DNA of 64,000 bases from Roseivirga sp. GTDB taxonomy: Bacteria; Bacteroidota; Bacteroidia; Cytophagales; Cyclobacteriaceae. Shown here in pieces: positions 10,295 to 19,084 of this stretch. Both the position numbers and the translations under genes were made by a program. How positions within the stretch are numbered: the stretch's first letter is position 1; each line of letters opens with the position of its first letter. The stretch covers positions 1 through 64,000 of the forward strand of contig JAAWWF010000001.1 in NCBI GenBank assembly GCA_021404565.1, written 5' to 3'. The notes beneath the pieces are model-generated. The model was given only the letters and a program-made list of their open reading frames with translations. It made no database searches and had not been told where the DNA came from.

Positions 10295-10864
10295 ATGAAA
10301 AACAACACTACATCTACCAACAAAAACGGAAGCAAGGTCTATCGACCACTCATGGCCCTGGCCATAGGTCTTTCCATCTTTTTATCCTGTAGTAAGTCTG
10401 TTGAAGACGGACCTCAGATTCTCAGCGAAATGGAAATCAATGGTCAGACTTATGGGCTGGGAGGCGGTATTCTCATAGACTGGGAGGAAGTCAACAATGG
10501 CTCGGCAGATTATGATCTGGTTCTGTACAGCGAAGGTATCGTCATCAATCAGGAAGGTCAACCTGAGAATGCCGGTTCTTTCATTCTGTTTGACCTGAAT
10601 TCTTATGCTCCGGCAAGTTTTGAAGGTGGCACTTTCACTTTCAGCAATGAAAGACAACCAGGGACCATTTCAGGAGCCTTTCTGGTGACCGACTATAGCG
10701 GTGATCCTAATTCAATTCCCAATGCCATCTATATCGCCAGCGGCAATGTGGATGTCACGTTGAATGGAGGCCTCTATACCGTCAATTTCACGCTCACCAC
10801 CATTGATGGAGATGCTGTAAGCGGTACCTACATCGGTGAATTACCTGAGCAGTCAAATAACTAA
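10295..10864 (+). CDS. Lipoprotein, paralogue of the one at 12355-12900
   Basis: The protein has 189 residues. The start is set at the ATG at 10295 because it gives a lipoprotein signal: basic N-terminus, hydrophobic segment LMALAIGLSIFL, then the lipobox Cys in LSC followed by SKSVED. The earlier in-frame ATG at 10103 would put a long polar extension in front of the signal. The mature part shares with 12355-12900 the blocks WEEVNNGSADYDLVLYSEG, INQEGQPEN, FDLNSY, SNERQPGT and VSGTYIGEL. It is probably periplasmic or outer-membrane anchored. Nineteen bases separate it from the EreA/ChaN-like gene, so they probably form one operon. I do not recognise a named family; function is unknown. Confidence 0.8.
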   Translation: MKNNTTSTNKNGSKVYRPLMALAIGLSIFLSCSKSVEDGPQILSEMEINGQTYGLGGGILIDWEEVNNGSADYDLVLYSEGIVINQEGQPENAGSFILFDLNSYAPASFEGGTFTFSNERQPGTISGAFLVTDYSGDPNSIPNAIYIASGNVDVTLNGGLYTVNFTLTTIDGDAVSGTYIGELPEQSNN

Positions 10865-10883
10865 TTCGCCAGAGCACGATCAG

Positions 10884-12116
10884 ATGAAAAGATTAAAAAA
10901 CACGAGTGCTGTACTCCTGACGCTGTTCACACTCCTGATTTGTCAGACTTTACACGCCCGACAATCGGTGAACCTGGATGCAGCTTTAAAGGAAAATACA
11001 ATTCATTTCTCACTAGGTCCCCGGCATGAGCTGGAAGGGACTGTCAGGGACAAGTTAAGGCAGGAGCTTAGCCAAAATCAATTTGTGGGTTTGGCCGAAC
11101 TGCATGGCTCGGAACAGTTAAGTTACTTCACTACCGGATTGATAGATCTGTTGAAAGAAGAAGGATTCGGTCATTTTGCTTTGGAGATGGGCCCTTTTCA
11201 AGCGAACGCCCTTAGTCAATTATCTAAAAAATCAGAAGGACTGAGCGAAAGTATCAGGCAGGCAAACCAGACTTATGGTAGCAAACTGTTGAGGATTACT
11301 CCTCTGATTTTTGCCAACCACAAAGAAGACGCTTTGTTTCTGCAAAAAGCAGCTGACGCAAGTCTCAGGTTATGGGGGCTGGATCAGGAACACACTTTCT
11401 CTTATGAAATGCACTTTGACAAGCTCTATAAAAACGTTGCTTCCCCGAGCAGCGAATTGACTGCTCTCTATAAGGAAAGCAAGGAAACTATACGCAAATG
11501 GAACCGGAAAGAGGTACTCAAGGGGAAATTCAAAATGGGCTGCGAACTTCTGTGGAGTGAGAACATTGACAAATTTCTCAACCTGGTAAGTGTAGGCAAG
11601 GAAGCAAAAGCCAGGGTAGCAGCTATGCGAACCAGCTGGAACATTTACTGCGAACTGGAGAATAACCGACCCAGTAATCAGAAGAGGGCCGACTATATGA
11701 AAGCCAATTTTGACAGTCTGCTCACAGTTGCCGCTGCTACCAGTGAAAAGCCCAGGGTCTTTCTGAAGTTCGGAAGTGTACACCTCACCCGGGGCAAATC
11801 TCCCTATGGAGTCAATGATATTGGCCAGCATGTAAAGGAAATTGCGGACCAAAACAACTCCGGTTTCCTCACCATCAGGCATATGAAACGCTACCGGAAT
11901 GGTAAAGACCTTATTGGCAAAAATGGCTGGAAGGAAAGCACCAGTTTTATGAAACAGGGAAAGAAAGATCAATGGACGCTGATAGATCTACGGCCCGTAA
12001 GGGCACTGCTGGCAGAGGGCAAACTAACCTGTACGAAAAGGGAGGCTTTTGAAATCTACAGTTACGACTTGATGCTCATCAGCCCAAACGATCACAAAGC
12101 AAAACAGAATTTTTAA
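10884..12116 (+). CDS. Secreted EreA/ChaN-like (erythromycin-esterase-like fold) protein
   Basis: The protein has 410 residues, with the ATG at 10884 chosen over 10836 because it places a signal peptide (MKRLKNTSAVLLTLFTLLICQTLHA) at the N-terminus and avoids overlap with the previous gene. Characteristic residues of the erythromycin esterase/ChaN/Tiki-like superfamily are visible: GLAELHG (Glu and His) early in the mature protein, FALEMGPFQAN (Glu) about 40 residues later, and FGSVHL (His) near residue 300. Members include hydrolases and haem-binding lipoproteins, so the substrate cannot be called. A real macrolide esterase is unlikely given the periplasmic location and the pairing with two paralogous lipoproteins. 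Confidence 0.7.
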   Translation: MKRLKNTSAVLLTLFTLLICQTLHARQSVNLDAALKENTIHFSLGPRHELEGTVRDKLRQELSQNQFVGLAELHGSEQLSYFTTGLIDLLKEEGFGHFALEMGPFQANALSQLSKKSEGLSESIRQANQTYGSKLLRITPLIFANHKEDALFLQKAADASLRLWGLDQEHTFSYEMHFDKLYKNVASPSSELTALYKESKETIRKWNRKEVLKGKFKMGCELLWSENIDKFLNLVSVGKEAKARVAAMRTSWNIYCELENNRPSNQKRADYMKANFDSLLTVAAATSEKPRVFLKFGSVHLTRGKSPYGVNDIGQHVKEIADQNNSGFLTIRHMKRYRNGKDLIGKNGWKESTSFMKQGKKDQWTLIDLRPVRALLAEGKLTCTKREAFEIYSYDLMLISPNDHKAKQNF

Positions 12117-12285
12117 ACCCGATTCATGTGATAGAAATCGTAGTGAGGCTGTAAATCGCAAAGAATCAGGAAGTTTGGCTTTGATAGCATAGCACCGCTA
12201 TGTTGAGAAGACAAACGAGGTAAAGCATCTGATTCAAGGTGAGTTACAGCTGTAATAGAAAGTCTATTGCATGATTCGGGTTAAA
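12115..12285. repeat. ~170-bp imperfect palindrome, possible non-coding mobile repeat
   Basis: Almost the whole gap between two genes folds on itself. The outer arms AACCCGATTCATG (12116-12128) and CATGATTCGGGTT (12270-12282) pair with one mismatch. Middle arms around 12152-12172 (CTGTAAATC...GAATCAG) and 12229-12250 (CTGATTC...GAGTTACAG) pair imperfectly, and the centre is CATAGC-ACC-GCTATG (12188-12202). The centre lies near 12195. It begins on the stop codon of the preceding gene. The size and terminal symmetry resemble a MITE or long palindromic repeat; no transposase is nearby. Confidence 0.65.
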
Positions 12286-12354
12286 CAACAACAAAACTAA
12301 GAGGTAACCATGGTCTGGTTACCTGTAAATCAAAAACCACTAAATATCACAACC

Positions 12355-12900
12355 ATGAAAAAAACACAATCAATCTGGGTCATTCTGGCCATGCTCTTTA
12401 CTGTATTAAGTATAGCTTCCTGCGATGACAATGAACCCATTCCTGACTGGCCCATTCCGAATGAGCTGGTTTACAATGAGCAGGTATTTGAGCTGAGTCA
12501 CGGCATTGTCAAAGACTGGAACGAAGTCAACAATGATGCGGGAGACTACGACATCGCCTTATTTACTGAGGGAATCACGATAAACGAAGCGGGTCAACCT
12601 GAAAACGAAGGAACCATTATGTATTTCAACCTGAATTCCTTCAGTGCGAATTCACTGGAAGATGGCAAATATGTTTGGTCTGCTGAAAGAATGCCCGGAA
12701 CGGTGACCGAATCGGCTTTGGTAGTAAATTTTTCAGATGCTCTCTCCATTCCACAACCAGGCGTTCAGATGAAAGAAGTGACCTTGCATGTAAAGCAAGA
12801 CAATGGGGAATTTACCATCAATTTTATACTAAAAACTGAAGATGACGAAACTGTGACGGGTTCGTATGTGGGCCCTCTCACTCAACTTACTGAAGATTGA
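12355..12900 (+). CDS. Lipoprotein, paralogue of the one at 10295-10864
   Basis: The protein has 181 residues. The ATG at 12355 gives a clean signal (MKKTQSIWVILAMLFTVLSIASC) with the lipobox Cys followed by DDNEP, typical of Bacteroidota surface lipoproteins. The upstream in-frame ATG at 12310 would add 15 unsuitable residues. Shared blocks with the upstream paralogue include WNEVNNDAGDYDIALFTEG, INEAGQPENEG, FNLNSFS, SAERMPGT and VTGSYVGPL. The protein probably is a beta-rich periplasmic or surface lipoprotein. It follows the long palindrome and is followed by a strong terminator. No named family is recognised. Confidence 0.8.
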   Translation: MKKTQSIWVILAMLFTVLSIASCDDNEPIPDWPIPNELVYNEQVFELSHGIVKDWNEVNNDAGDYDIALFTEGITINEAGQPENEGTIMYFNLNSFSANSLEDGKYVWSAERMPGTVTESALVVNFSDALSIPQPGVQMKEVTLHVKQDNGEFTINFILKTEDDETVTGSYVGPLTQLTED

Positions 12901-12917
12901 GTTTGTTTGTAATCCCA

Positions 12918-12952
12918 GAGGGCGTTCTCCTTATGGAGGCGCCCTCACTTTT
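12918..12952 (+). terminator. Intrinsic terminator after the lipoprotein gene
   Basis: GAGGGCG (12918-12924) pairs with CGCCCTC (12940-12946), and an inner CTCC/GGAG stem caps the hairpin. ACTTTT follows. It lies between the plus-strand lipoprotein gene and the 3' end of the convergent AraC-type gene and may serve both directions. Confidence 0.75.
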
Positions 12953-14091
12953 CATACCTCCAACAGAGATTTCCTATAATCCCGAGGGGTAATTCCTTCC
13001 AGTTGTTTAAACACTCTATTGAAGGTGGCCTTAGATCTGAAACCGGCTTTTTCTGCTACACTCACCATATCATAGACCTGGTTTTCTTCCTTTACTATCA
13101 GCTGCTTGAATTCAGCTACTTTCAGTTGGTTCACAAATTCGGTAAAACTCAGCTCTCTTTCCTTCAGGTAGTCGCTGAAATCCTTTCTGCTACAACCGAT
13201 AGTCTTAGCTGTGAGTGAAAGTGTCAGCTCAGCGTCCAGAAACAATTTTGCTTCATAAAAATGCTCTCTTACCAGTTGTTCCACTTTGTCTACTTTTTCC
13301 GGAACAGGTTCTTTAACAATAATATCCTGAGCCAGAAAGAGGTTTTTGAAATAACGGGTCTCTGTCAAACCATAGATGAAGAGAACAAAAGAGAGGAGGA
13401 AAAAATAAGGGTTATAGATATAATCATAGAACCCGTTGACATCAAGATAAAACCATCTCGTATTAATAAGCTGGAAATTTTCATAACCGGTAAGTTGTCT
13501 GACCAGATTTAAAACCGGCATTGACAGATAGTAGACAAAGAATGCCCGAAAAAAGATCAAATGCCTTGTGTACGCTTTGGGAATAAGTTTATGCCTCAAT
13601 TCTCTGCGAAACTCAAGCATTCCAAGGTAGAAATAATACCAAAAACTGGTGATAATGATAGCAAGATAGCTCTGAAAAAATTCCTCGTAGATACTCTCAT
13701 AGTACTCCCAAAAACCTGTGCTGATTATCAGGTAGGTCAGATAGACAATGATTGGGACGGCCATGTGCTTTAGCACCCACTGGTGGCCAACCCGCTGTGT
13801 AAGCATGCGTAAATGTATCAAAACCAATGGCCCCAGAAACACCTCTTTTCTCCCTCCCATGATGATGTTTAGCAGATAGTATTCTTCCCAGGTACCTCTG
13901 AAGAATTTCCGTAGAAACCACATAGACATAACCATGCACAAAAAAGCCAGCGGAAGTTGTTTTCTGGTTCCAAAACAGAACTTGGCGATGGACAAAATGA
14001 GTAACTGGGCTCCCAATACCAGCCATACCCCCATAATAACGCTGTTGTAATCTGAATTCATAAGAATCGGTTGTGTACCGAAATAATTCAA
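12952..14091 (-). CDS. Membrane-bound AraC-type transcriptional regulator
   Basis: The protein has 379 residues. The first ~255 residues hold several hydrophobic segments (for example VWLVLGAQLLILSIAKF, MAVPIIVYLTYLIIS and YFFLLSFVLFIYGL), giving a membrane sensor part. Residues ~270-379 are an AraC/XylS DNA-binding domain: a first helix-turn-helix around LSLTAKTIGCSRKDFSDYL and a second around VAEKAGFRSKATFNRVFKQLEGITPRDYR, the classic family signature. Bacteroidota carry many such membrane AraC regulators. It is transcribed towards the lipoprotein cluster. Its signal and targets are unknown. MNSDYN ten residues in is an alternative start. Confidence 0.85.
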   Translation of the reverse strand: MNYFGTQPILMNSDYNSVIMGVWLVLGAQLLILSIAKFCFGTRKQLPLAFLCMVMSMWFLRKFFRGTWEEYYLLNIIMGGRKEVFLGPLVLIHLRMLTQRVGHQWVLKHMAVPIIVYLTYLIISTGFWEYYESIYEEFFQSYLAIIITSFWYYFYLGMLEFRRELRHKLIPKAYTRHLIFFRAFFVYYLSMPVLNLVRQLTGYENFQLINTRWFYLDVNGFYDYIYNPYFFLLSFVLFIYGLTETRYFKNLFLAQDIIVKEPVPEKVDKVEQLVREHFYEAKLFLDAELTLSLTAKTIGCSRKDFSDYLKERELSFTEFVNQLKVAEFKQLIVKEENQVYDMVSVAEKAGFRSKATFNRVFKQLEGITPRDYRKSLLEV

Positions 14092-14205
14092 ATTTAAAGC
14101 CAGCGGCTAAGGTATCGGAGACCTATTTGTGCGAAATGATTTTCTGGTCGCGTGAAGGTTCACTCTGATTAAGTGAAATGGAATAAGTGAAGAGTGTCTA
14201 TAGCC

Positions 14206-15252
14206 CTAAACGTTGTCGGCTACTGCATAAATGGCAACATGAGCGGCCTTACCTTTGAGAGGAATATCGCCCATTAGTTCAGTATGAAAACTCAACTGAT
14301 CGCCAAGGGCACACTTCAGTTGTTCTGAGATTAACAGCTCACTCTTAAAGTCATTGCATTTGCCCTGAATACGAGCTGCCGTATTAATGGTATCACCATG
14401 GTAGGCGATTTCTTTTTTCATTTTCCCCACCTCAGCCACAGTGACTTTACCTACGTTTAAACCCGCTTTGAAAAAGGGTTTTACACCATAATTTGATAGA
14501 TAGTGCTCACTGCGGGCATCAATTTGCCCTTTGAAATGATAGAAAGCTCTGAGGCAATTCTGGTTTTTCAGGCCCTCTTTGCTTTGCCAGGTAAGTACAG
14601 CTTCGTCACCCACATATTGGTATATTTCGGCCTCTGTATCAGTGACTACAGCCAGGTCGTCAAAACAGTCTTGTATCATGCGGCTATATTTGAAGTGCCC
14701 TAATTCTTCTGCCATTGCCGTAGATGATTTCAGATCGAGGAACATAAAAACTCTGTCCTCCTCTCGCGGCTTGTAAAATTCTCCCTTAATCAGCTTCTTA
14801 AGCGTTCCGGGTCCCAGCATGAGGCTTACCTGCCTGAAAATGGAAATCAGGATATCGACAAGGACTATATAGCCATAAAACACAAAAATGGGCGCATTGT
14901 ACATGAAATCGGCATAGCGCAAATCGTCAAACCCGAGCAGCAGTTTAAAAACCCAAAAGGCAATAAATGTCACCAAAGAAAGAACCCCTAGCGACAGAAT
15001 AAGCCTGAGAAACAAGAGCCTTGGCAAGGGAGTTCTCTTGTTATAAAGTCTTTCGAAATTGAGTTGTGCCAGGCCAAAAACAAGCCCAAAAACAGCCCCA
15101 AACAGGGGTGACAGCAGTATGCCTTGAAAAACGGGTATCTGAACACCATCCGTATCTATAGTACCAACCCCTCTTACCAGATTGTAGGTCATCAGTGCTA
15201 TTGTCCAGGCAAGCCAGTAATCCCTTATAAGCAACCACTTTTTTTTGTTCAT
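14206..15252 (-). CDS. Membrane-anchored class III adenylate/guanylate cyclase
   Basis: The protein has 348 residues from the ATG at 15252, preferred because it starts four bases after the stop of the channel gene; the upstream in-frame ATG at 15300 would overlap that gene by 44 bp. Four hydrophobic segments occupy roughly residues 12-140. A catalytic domain follows: metal-binding Asp173 in MFLDLKSST, Asp216 in YVGDEA, and Asn290/Arg294 in INTAARI. The usual Lys that contacts the base, three residues before the GD motif, is Gln212 here, so substrate choice (cAMP, cGMP or other) cannot be assumed. It is the last gene of the efflux operon. Confidence 0.85.
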   Translation of the reverse strand: MNKKKWLLIRDYWLAWTIALMTYNLVRGVGTIDTDGVQIPVFQGILLSPLFGAVFGLVFGLAQLNFERLYNKRTPLPRLLFLRLILSLGVLSLVTFIAFWVFKLLLGFDDLRYADFMYNAPIFVFYGYIVLVDILISIFRQVSLMLGPGTLKKLIKGEFYKPREEDRVFMFLDLKSSTAMAEELGHFKYSRMIQDCFDDLAVVTDTEAEIYQYVGDEAVLTWQSKEGLKNQNCLRAFYHFKGQIDARSEHYLSNYGVKPFFKAGLNVGKVTVAEVGKMKKEIAYHGDTINTAARIQGKCNDFKSELLISEQLKCALGDQLSFHTELMGDIPLKGKAAHVAIYAVADNV

Positions 15253-15256
15253 AGCC

Positions 15257-15952
15257 TCAGGCTTTCTTATCCTGCGAATGTCGGATATATTTCTCGACAA
15301 CCACAGCGGTAATGATGACTAAATAGAATTGTCCCATGAGGCCTACCAGAATAGCAGCCTTTTGGGCCACGGCCGTGACAGGGTAAATCTCCCCATAACC
15401 AATCGTCAGCAGCGTGATATAGCTATAGTATATCAGTGAGTCTACCTTGGCCCCCGCATCTGAAACATCATCAATCAATAAGCCATTGAATGAGCCCGGG
15501 TTGACCAGTTCGATACTGAGAAAGAGGAAAAAGCCCAGAAGTCCGATGGATATATAGCCACTCATAAGGCCCATAATTACATTCTTACTTACCCTTTTGG
15601 CCCTCCATACCTGCTTGATGATTTCAATGGTGACTACTATGTAAAAGAGAAAGTAGACTACCAGACGGATGTACTCTACGAAACCAAACTCGTCAGGGCG
15701 GTCGAAAAAATCCAGGCCGAACGAAATAAGAGAAACCGCAAAGAGCAGAGCAAAGAACTTTACCAGTCCCTTTCTATGAGAAATAAGTAGCGTTCCAGTA
15801 ATAAGGTTAACCAAAAAGAGTACTGGATACAGTACTCTTTCATAGAACGATAAGGGCACCACCAGGGAGCCAAACATGATGGTCATCAGGCTTGCGAAAA
15901 ACAATTCAAACCTGTTTCTGTATAGCCGCTGGTAGAGTCCTGAATTATTCAT
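15257..15952 (-). CDS. Two-pore-helix-type potassium-channel-like membrane protein
   Basis: The protein has 231 residues and about six hydrophobic segments. Near residue 183 it carries the K+ selectivity filter TIGYGE, preceded by a pore helix (DSLIYYSYITLL) and followed by a final transmembrane helix (AILVGLMGQFYLVIITAVVVEKY). This is the Ion_trans_2 arrangement. No cytoplasmic ligand-binding domain follows the last helix. Its start overlaps the 3' end of the RND pump gene by 8 bp and its stop is 4 bp from the cyclase, so translational coupling is likely. A channel co-transcribed with a pump and a nucleotide cyclase is unusual. Confidence 0.85.
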   Translation of the reverse strand: MNNSGLYQRLYRNRFELFFASLMTIMFGSLVVPLSFYERVLYPVLFLVNLITGTLLISHRKGLVKFFALLFAVSLISFGLDFFDRPDEFGFVEYIRLVVYFLFYIVVTIEIIKQVWRAKRVSKNVIMGLMSGYISIGLLGFFLFLSIELVNPGSFNGLLIDDVSDAGAKVDSLIYYSYITLLTIGYGEIYPVTAVAQKAAILVGLMGQFYLVIITAVVVEKYIRHSQDKKA

Positions 15953-18900
15953 CCAGTAAGGCTTTATTAAACTTATAGCCTTTGTAATTCACCTTGAACA
16001 AGATGCTATAGAACGCTGGAATGAAAACCAGGGTAATAACTGTACCAAACAGGAGGCCTATCATAATAGACACGGCCATACCTTCCCACATTTCGCCACC
16101 ACTCAGGTACAAAGGCAGTAGCCCCAATACAGTCGTAAAAGTGGCCAGCAGAATAGGTCTGAACCTCTGCAAACAAGCTACGATTACGGCATCCTGAGGT
16201 TTTCTCCCAAAGTCATTTTGCTCAATCTCCATCCGGTCCACCAGCACAATGGCATTGTTAATAATGATTCCTGCCAGGGAAATCACCCCCAGGAAAGGCA
16301 TAAATCCAAAAGCTTCACCGAAAACCAGCAGACCTATGACCACCCCGATAAGGGCAAGGGGAATAGTACAAACCACCATGACCATTTTACGGAACGAGTT
16401 AAACTGAATAATCAGCAGCAATACAATGATAAAACCAGAAAGTGGCAGGTACTTCATCACAGCACCCAAGTTATCAGCCGTACTCTTGGCATCACCTCCA
16501 AAAGTATAATCATAGCCTGAAGACCAGTTGGCTTTCTCAGCATCCAGCCATGGTGTAATTTCTGCTGTAATAGCTGCGGCATTACCTCCTTCTTTCAGCT
16601 CACTGGAAATATTTACAGTACGATTGATATCAAAGCGTTTGATTTTCGAATACTGCCATTGTGGTTCTATATTGGCCACCTGGATCAAGGGAACACTGCG
16701 TCCGTTACTTTGACCGAATACACTCATGGTCTCCAACGATTCCAGTGTTTGCTGCTGACTGGCATCACTTCGTAACATGATGGGTATGGATTTATCATCC
16801 TCACGATACTCACCCGTTCTGAAGCCGTCCAAAACCGTCTTAAGGGAGGTGGCTATATCCTGACTGGTAACACCAGCCGATTGAGCCCTTGACTGGTCTA
16901 TATTGATTACAAACTTTTTACTCTTCGGACCCCAGTCATCTTTGACATTTTTTGTACCTGAAATGGTAGCAAGCTTTTGTTTTACAGATTCAGCAATGTT
17001 GGCCAAAACATCCGGGTCATCACCGGAAACCTTGATCTCTATGGGTACACCTCCCCCGCCAGCTCCCAAAGGACCAACCTTAATGTCAGCATCAGGAAAA
17101 GCGACAAAGCAATAGGCGTCCAGTCGATTGATCATGGCAATATTAAAATCAGCACTGGAGGTATTGACAAGAATATGGGCATAACTGGAGTTGGCTTCAT
17201 CCGGAGAATATCCAAGGTCGTAAGATTCCGGCCCTTCACCTATATAGGACGACCAGCTATCAATACCCGTAAGTCGCTGATCATTCACCAGGAGTGAATC
17301 CGCCATATACTTTTCAATCCCTTCAATAATCTGTGCGGTCCTCTCAATTCTGGTGCCTAAGGGCAGGTTGACATCAATGGTGATCATATTTCTGTCACTA
17401 TCTGCGAAGAAGACAAAGGGAAGCTTGGTGAAGCCAAAAAGGGAACCAAAGAACAGCAGCACTATGACAATCATCACCAGTCCCTTTTTGTTCAGGGCAA
17501 ACATGATTAACCTTTCATAGTAACCCTTAATCCAGTTAATGGCCCTGTCTATCATACCAGGCTTGGACTCCCCTTTCTTTTTAACTTTCAAAAAGAGATA
17601 ACAGAACATGGTGATCACAGTCAAAGCAATCAACCAGGATGAAAGCAATGCCAAACTGATTACTACGAAAATGGGGCCCACAATATCTCCCATAACCGAT
17701 TCGGCCAGGTAGAACGACAGGAAAGCTGCCGAAGTAGTGAGGGTGGAGATCAGCAAAGGCATAAACAATTCACTACAGGCTTCAATGGCTGCCTGTTTGG
17801 CCTTGGTGCCATTTTCCATCTTTACCATGATGGTTTCAGCTACCACAATGGCATTATCCACCATCATACCCAAGGCCATTATCAAAGCTGCCAGGGTTAC
17901 CTGATTCAGGCCAACCCCCATCAACCCCATAAGCATCAGGGTCATAATGGTCACAATTGGAATCAAAGAGGCAATGATACTCCCAGTACGGAACCCCAGA
18001 AAAACCAGCATAACCGCAAATACAATGCTGATAGACTGAATAAGATTGACAATGAAATCGCTGATTTTAAAATCGATATAACTATCCAGTGAAGAAAGTC
18101 GGACCAGATCCAGTCCAATAGGCAACTCTGTTCTCCATTCTGATAAAACCAAATCTACATCCTCCCCCAACTTAATGACGTTGGCCCCTTCTTTCAAATT
18201 GATATGCAATGAAATGGCACTTTTTCCATTGACTCTGATCAGTTGCCTGGATGGGTCAATATATCCTTTGGATACCCTGGCGATGTCTTGCAAGTATACC
18301 ATCTGACTACCATCACCCACGGAAATAAGTGTTTTTTCCAGGTCTTCTATAGAATTAAAATTACCTGTAGGCTCCAGTATAATTCGTTCTTCTTCCAGGT
18401 TGATCTGACCACCCGTACTGAGGATATTTACCGAAGCAATGATACCTCGTAATTTATCAGAGGTAAGTCCGTACTCCTGAAGCACTGTATTGTCAAACTC
18501 CACAAAAACGCGTTCTTCCTGTTCTCCCCCCATTTCCACTTTGGCAGCGTCCGGTAATTTGATCAGGTCGTCCTTCAGGTCATCAGCATACTCTTTCATT
18601 TCAGCATAGGAAAACCCATCGCTGGCAAGTCCAACCACAATTCCGAATACATCACCAACTCCATCATCATTCAGATTGGGATTAACACCATCCGGCAACC
18701 CCTCAATACCATCCAGTTTTCGTCTCAGGCGATCCCAGACAGATTGCAGGTCTTTGGGACTCACTTCGTCTTTTAGCGTAACAGAAACCACAGAGAGTCC
18801 TGTTCTCGAGGTACTGTTGACTTCTTTGAGCTCCGGCAGTTCCTGGGCAATCTTCTCAATTTTATCAGTTACCAGTTGCTCAACACGTTCCGGACTAGCT

Positions 18901-19058
18901 CCGGGAAACTGTGAGACCACGGTAGCTACTCTTATGGTATATGGAGGCATACTATCCCTGGGTAAAGAACTGTATAGGGCCAGTCCCATCAGGATTATGG
19001 TCCCCAGAACCATCCAGGTAATTCTGTTCTTTTCAATAGCAAATTGTGTAAGGTTCAT
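15945..19058 (-). CDS. RND efflux transporter permease (AcrB/HAE-type)
   Basis: The protein has 1037 residues, the normal length for an inner-membrane RND pump. TM1 is near the start (ITWMVLGTIILMGLALY), two large periplasmic loops lie at about 35-335 and 555-860, and TM2-6 and TM8-12 follow each. The proton-relay helix reads MALGMMVDNAIVVAE, with Asp-Asn where AcrB has Asp-Asp. It would use the proton gradient to export substrates across the envelope with the adaptor and outer-membrane genes just upstream. It lies 26 bp downstream of the adaptor gene. Drug, dye, lipid or signal molecule substrates are all possible. Confidence 0.93.
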   Translation of the reverse strand: MNLTQFAIEKNRITWMVLGTIILMGLALYSSLPRDSMPPYTIRVATVVSQFPGASPERVEQLVTDKIEKIAQELPELKEVNSTSRTGLSVVSVTLKDEVSPKDLQSVWDRLRRKLDGIEGLPDGVNPNLNDDGVGDVFGIVVGLASDGFSYAEMKEYADDLKDDLIKLPDAAKVEMGGEQEERVFVEFDNTVLQEYGLTSDKLRGIIASVNILSTGGQINLEEERIILEPTGNFNSIEDLEKTLISVGDGSQMVYLQDIARVSKGYIDPSRQLIRVNGKSAISLHINLKEGANVIKLGEDVDLVLSEWRTELPIGLDLVRLSSLDSYIDFKISDFIVNLIQSISIVFAVMLVFLGFRTGSIIASLIPIVTIMTLMLMGLMGVGLNQVTLAALIMALGMMVDNAIVVAETIMVKMENGTKAKQAAIEACSELFMPLLISTLTTSAAFLSFYLAESVMGDIVGPIFVVISLALLSSWLIALTVITMFCYLFLKVKKKGESKPGMIDRAINWIKGYYERLIMFALNKKGLVMIVIVLLFFGSLFGFTKLPFVFFADSDRNMITIDVNLPLGTRIERTAQIIEGIEKYMADSLLVNDQRLTGIDSWSSYIGEGPESYDLGYSPDEANSSYAHILVNTSSADFNIAMINRLDAYCFVAFPDADIKVGPLGAGGGGVPIEIKVSGDDPDVLANIAESVKQKLATISGTKNVKDDWGPKSKKFVINIDQSRAQSAGVTSQDIATSLKTVLDGFRTGEYREDDKSIPIMLRSDASQQQTLESLETMSVFGQSNGRSVPLIQVANIEPQWQYSKIKRFDINRTVNISSELKEGGNAAAITAEITPWLDAEKANWSSGYDYTFGGDAKSTADNLGAVMKYLPLSGFIIVLLLIIQFNSFRKMVMVVCTIPLALIGVVIGLLVFGEAFGFMPFLGVISLAGIIINNAIVLVDRMEIEQNDFGRKPQDAVIVACLQRFRPILLATFTTVLGLLPLYLSGGEMWEGMAVSIMIGLLFGTVITLVFIPAFYSILFKVNYKGYKFNKALLDE

Positions 19059-19084
19059 CTTTATAAAATTTGAAATGAAAAGAC

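Noticed and set aside
10884-12116. Macrolide-resistance esterase
   Set aside because: Only the superfamily-level residues are visible; the protein is exported and sits with two lipoproteins, so a drug-resistance role is not supported.
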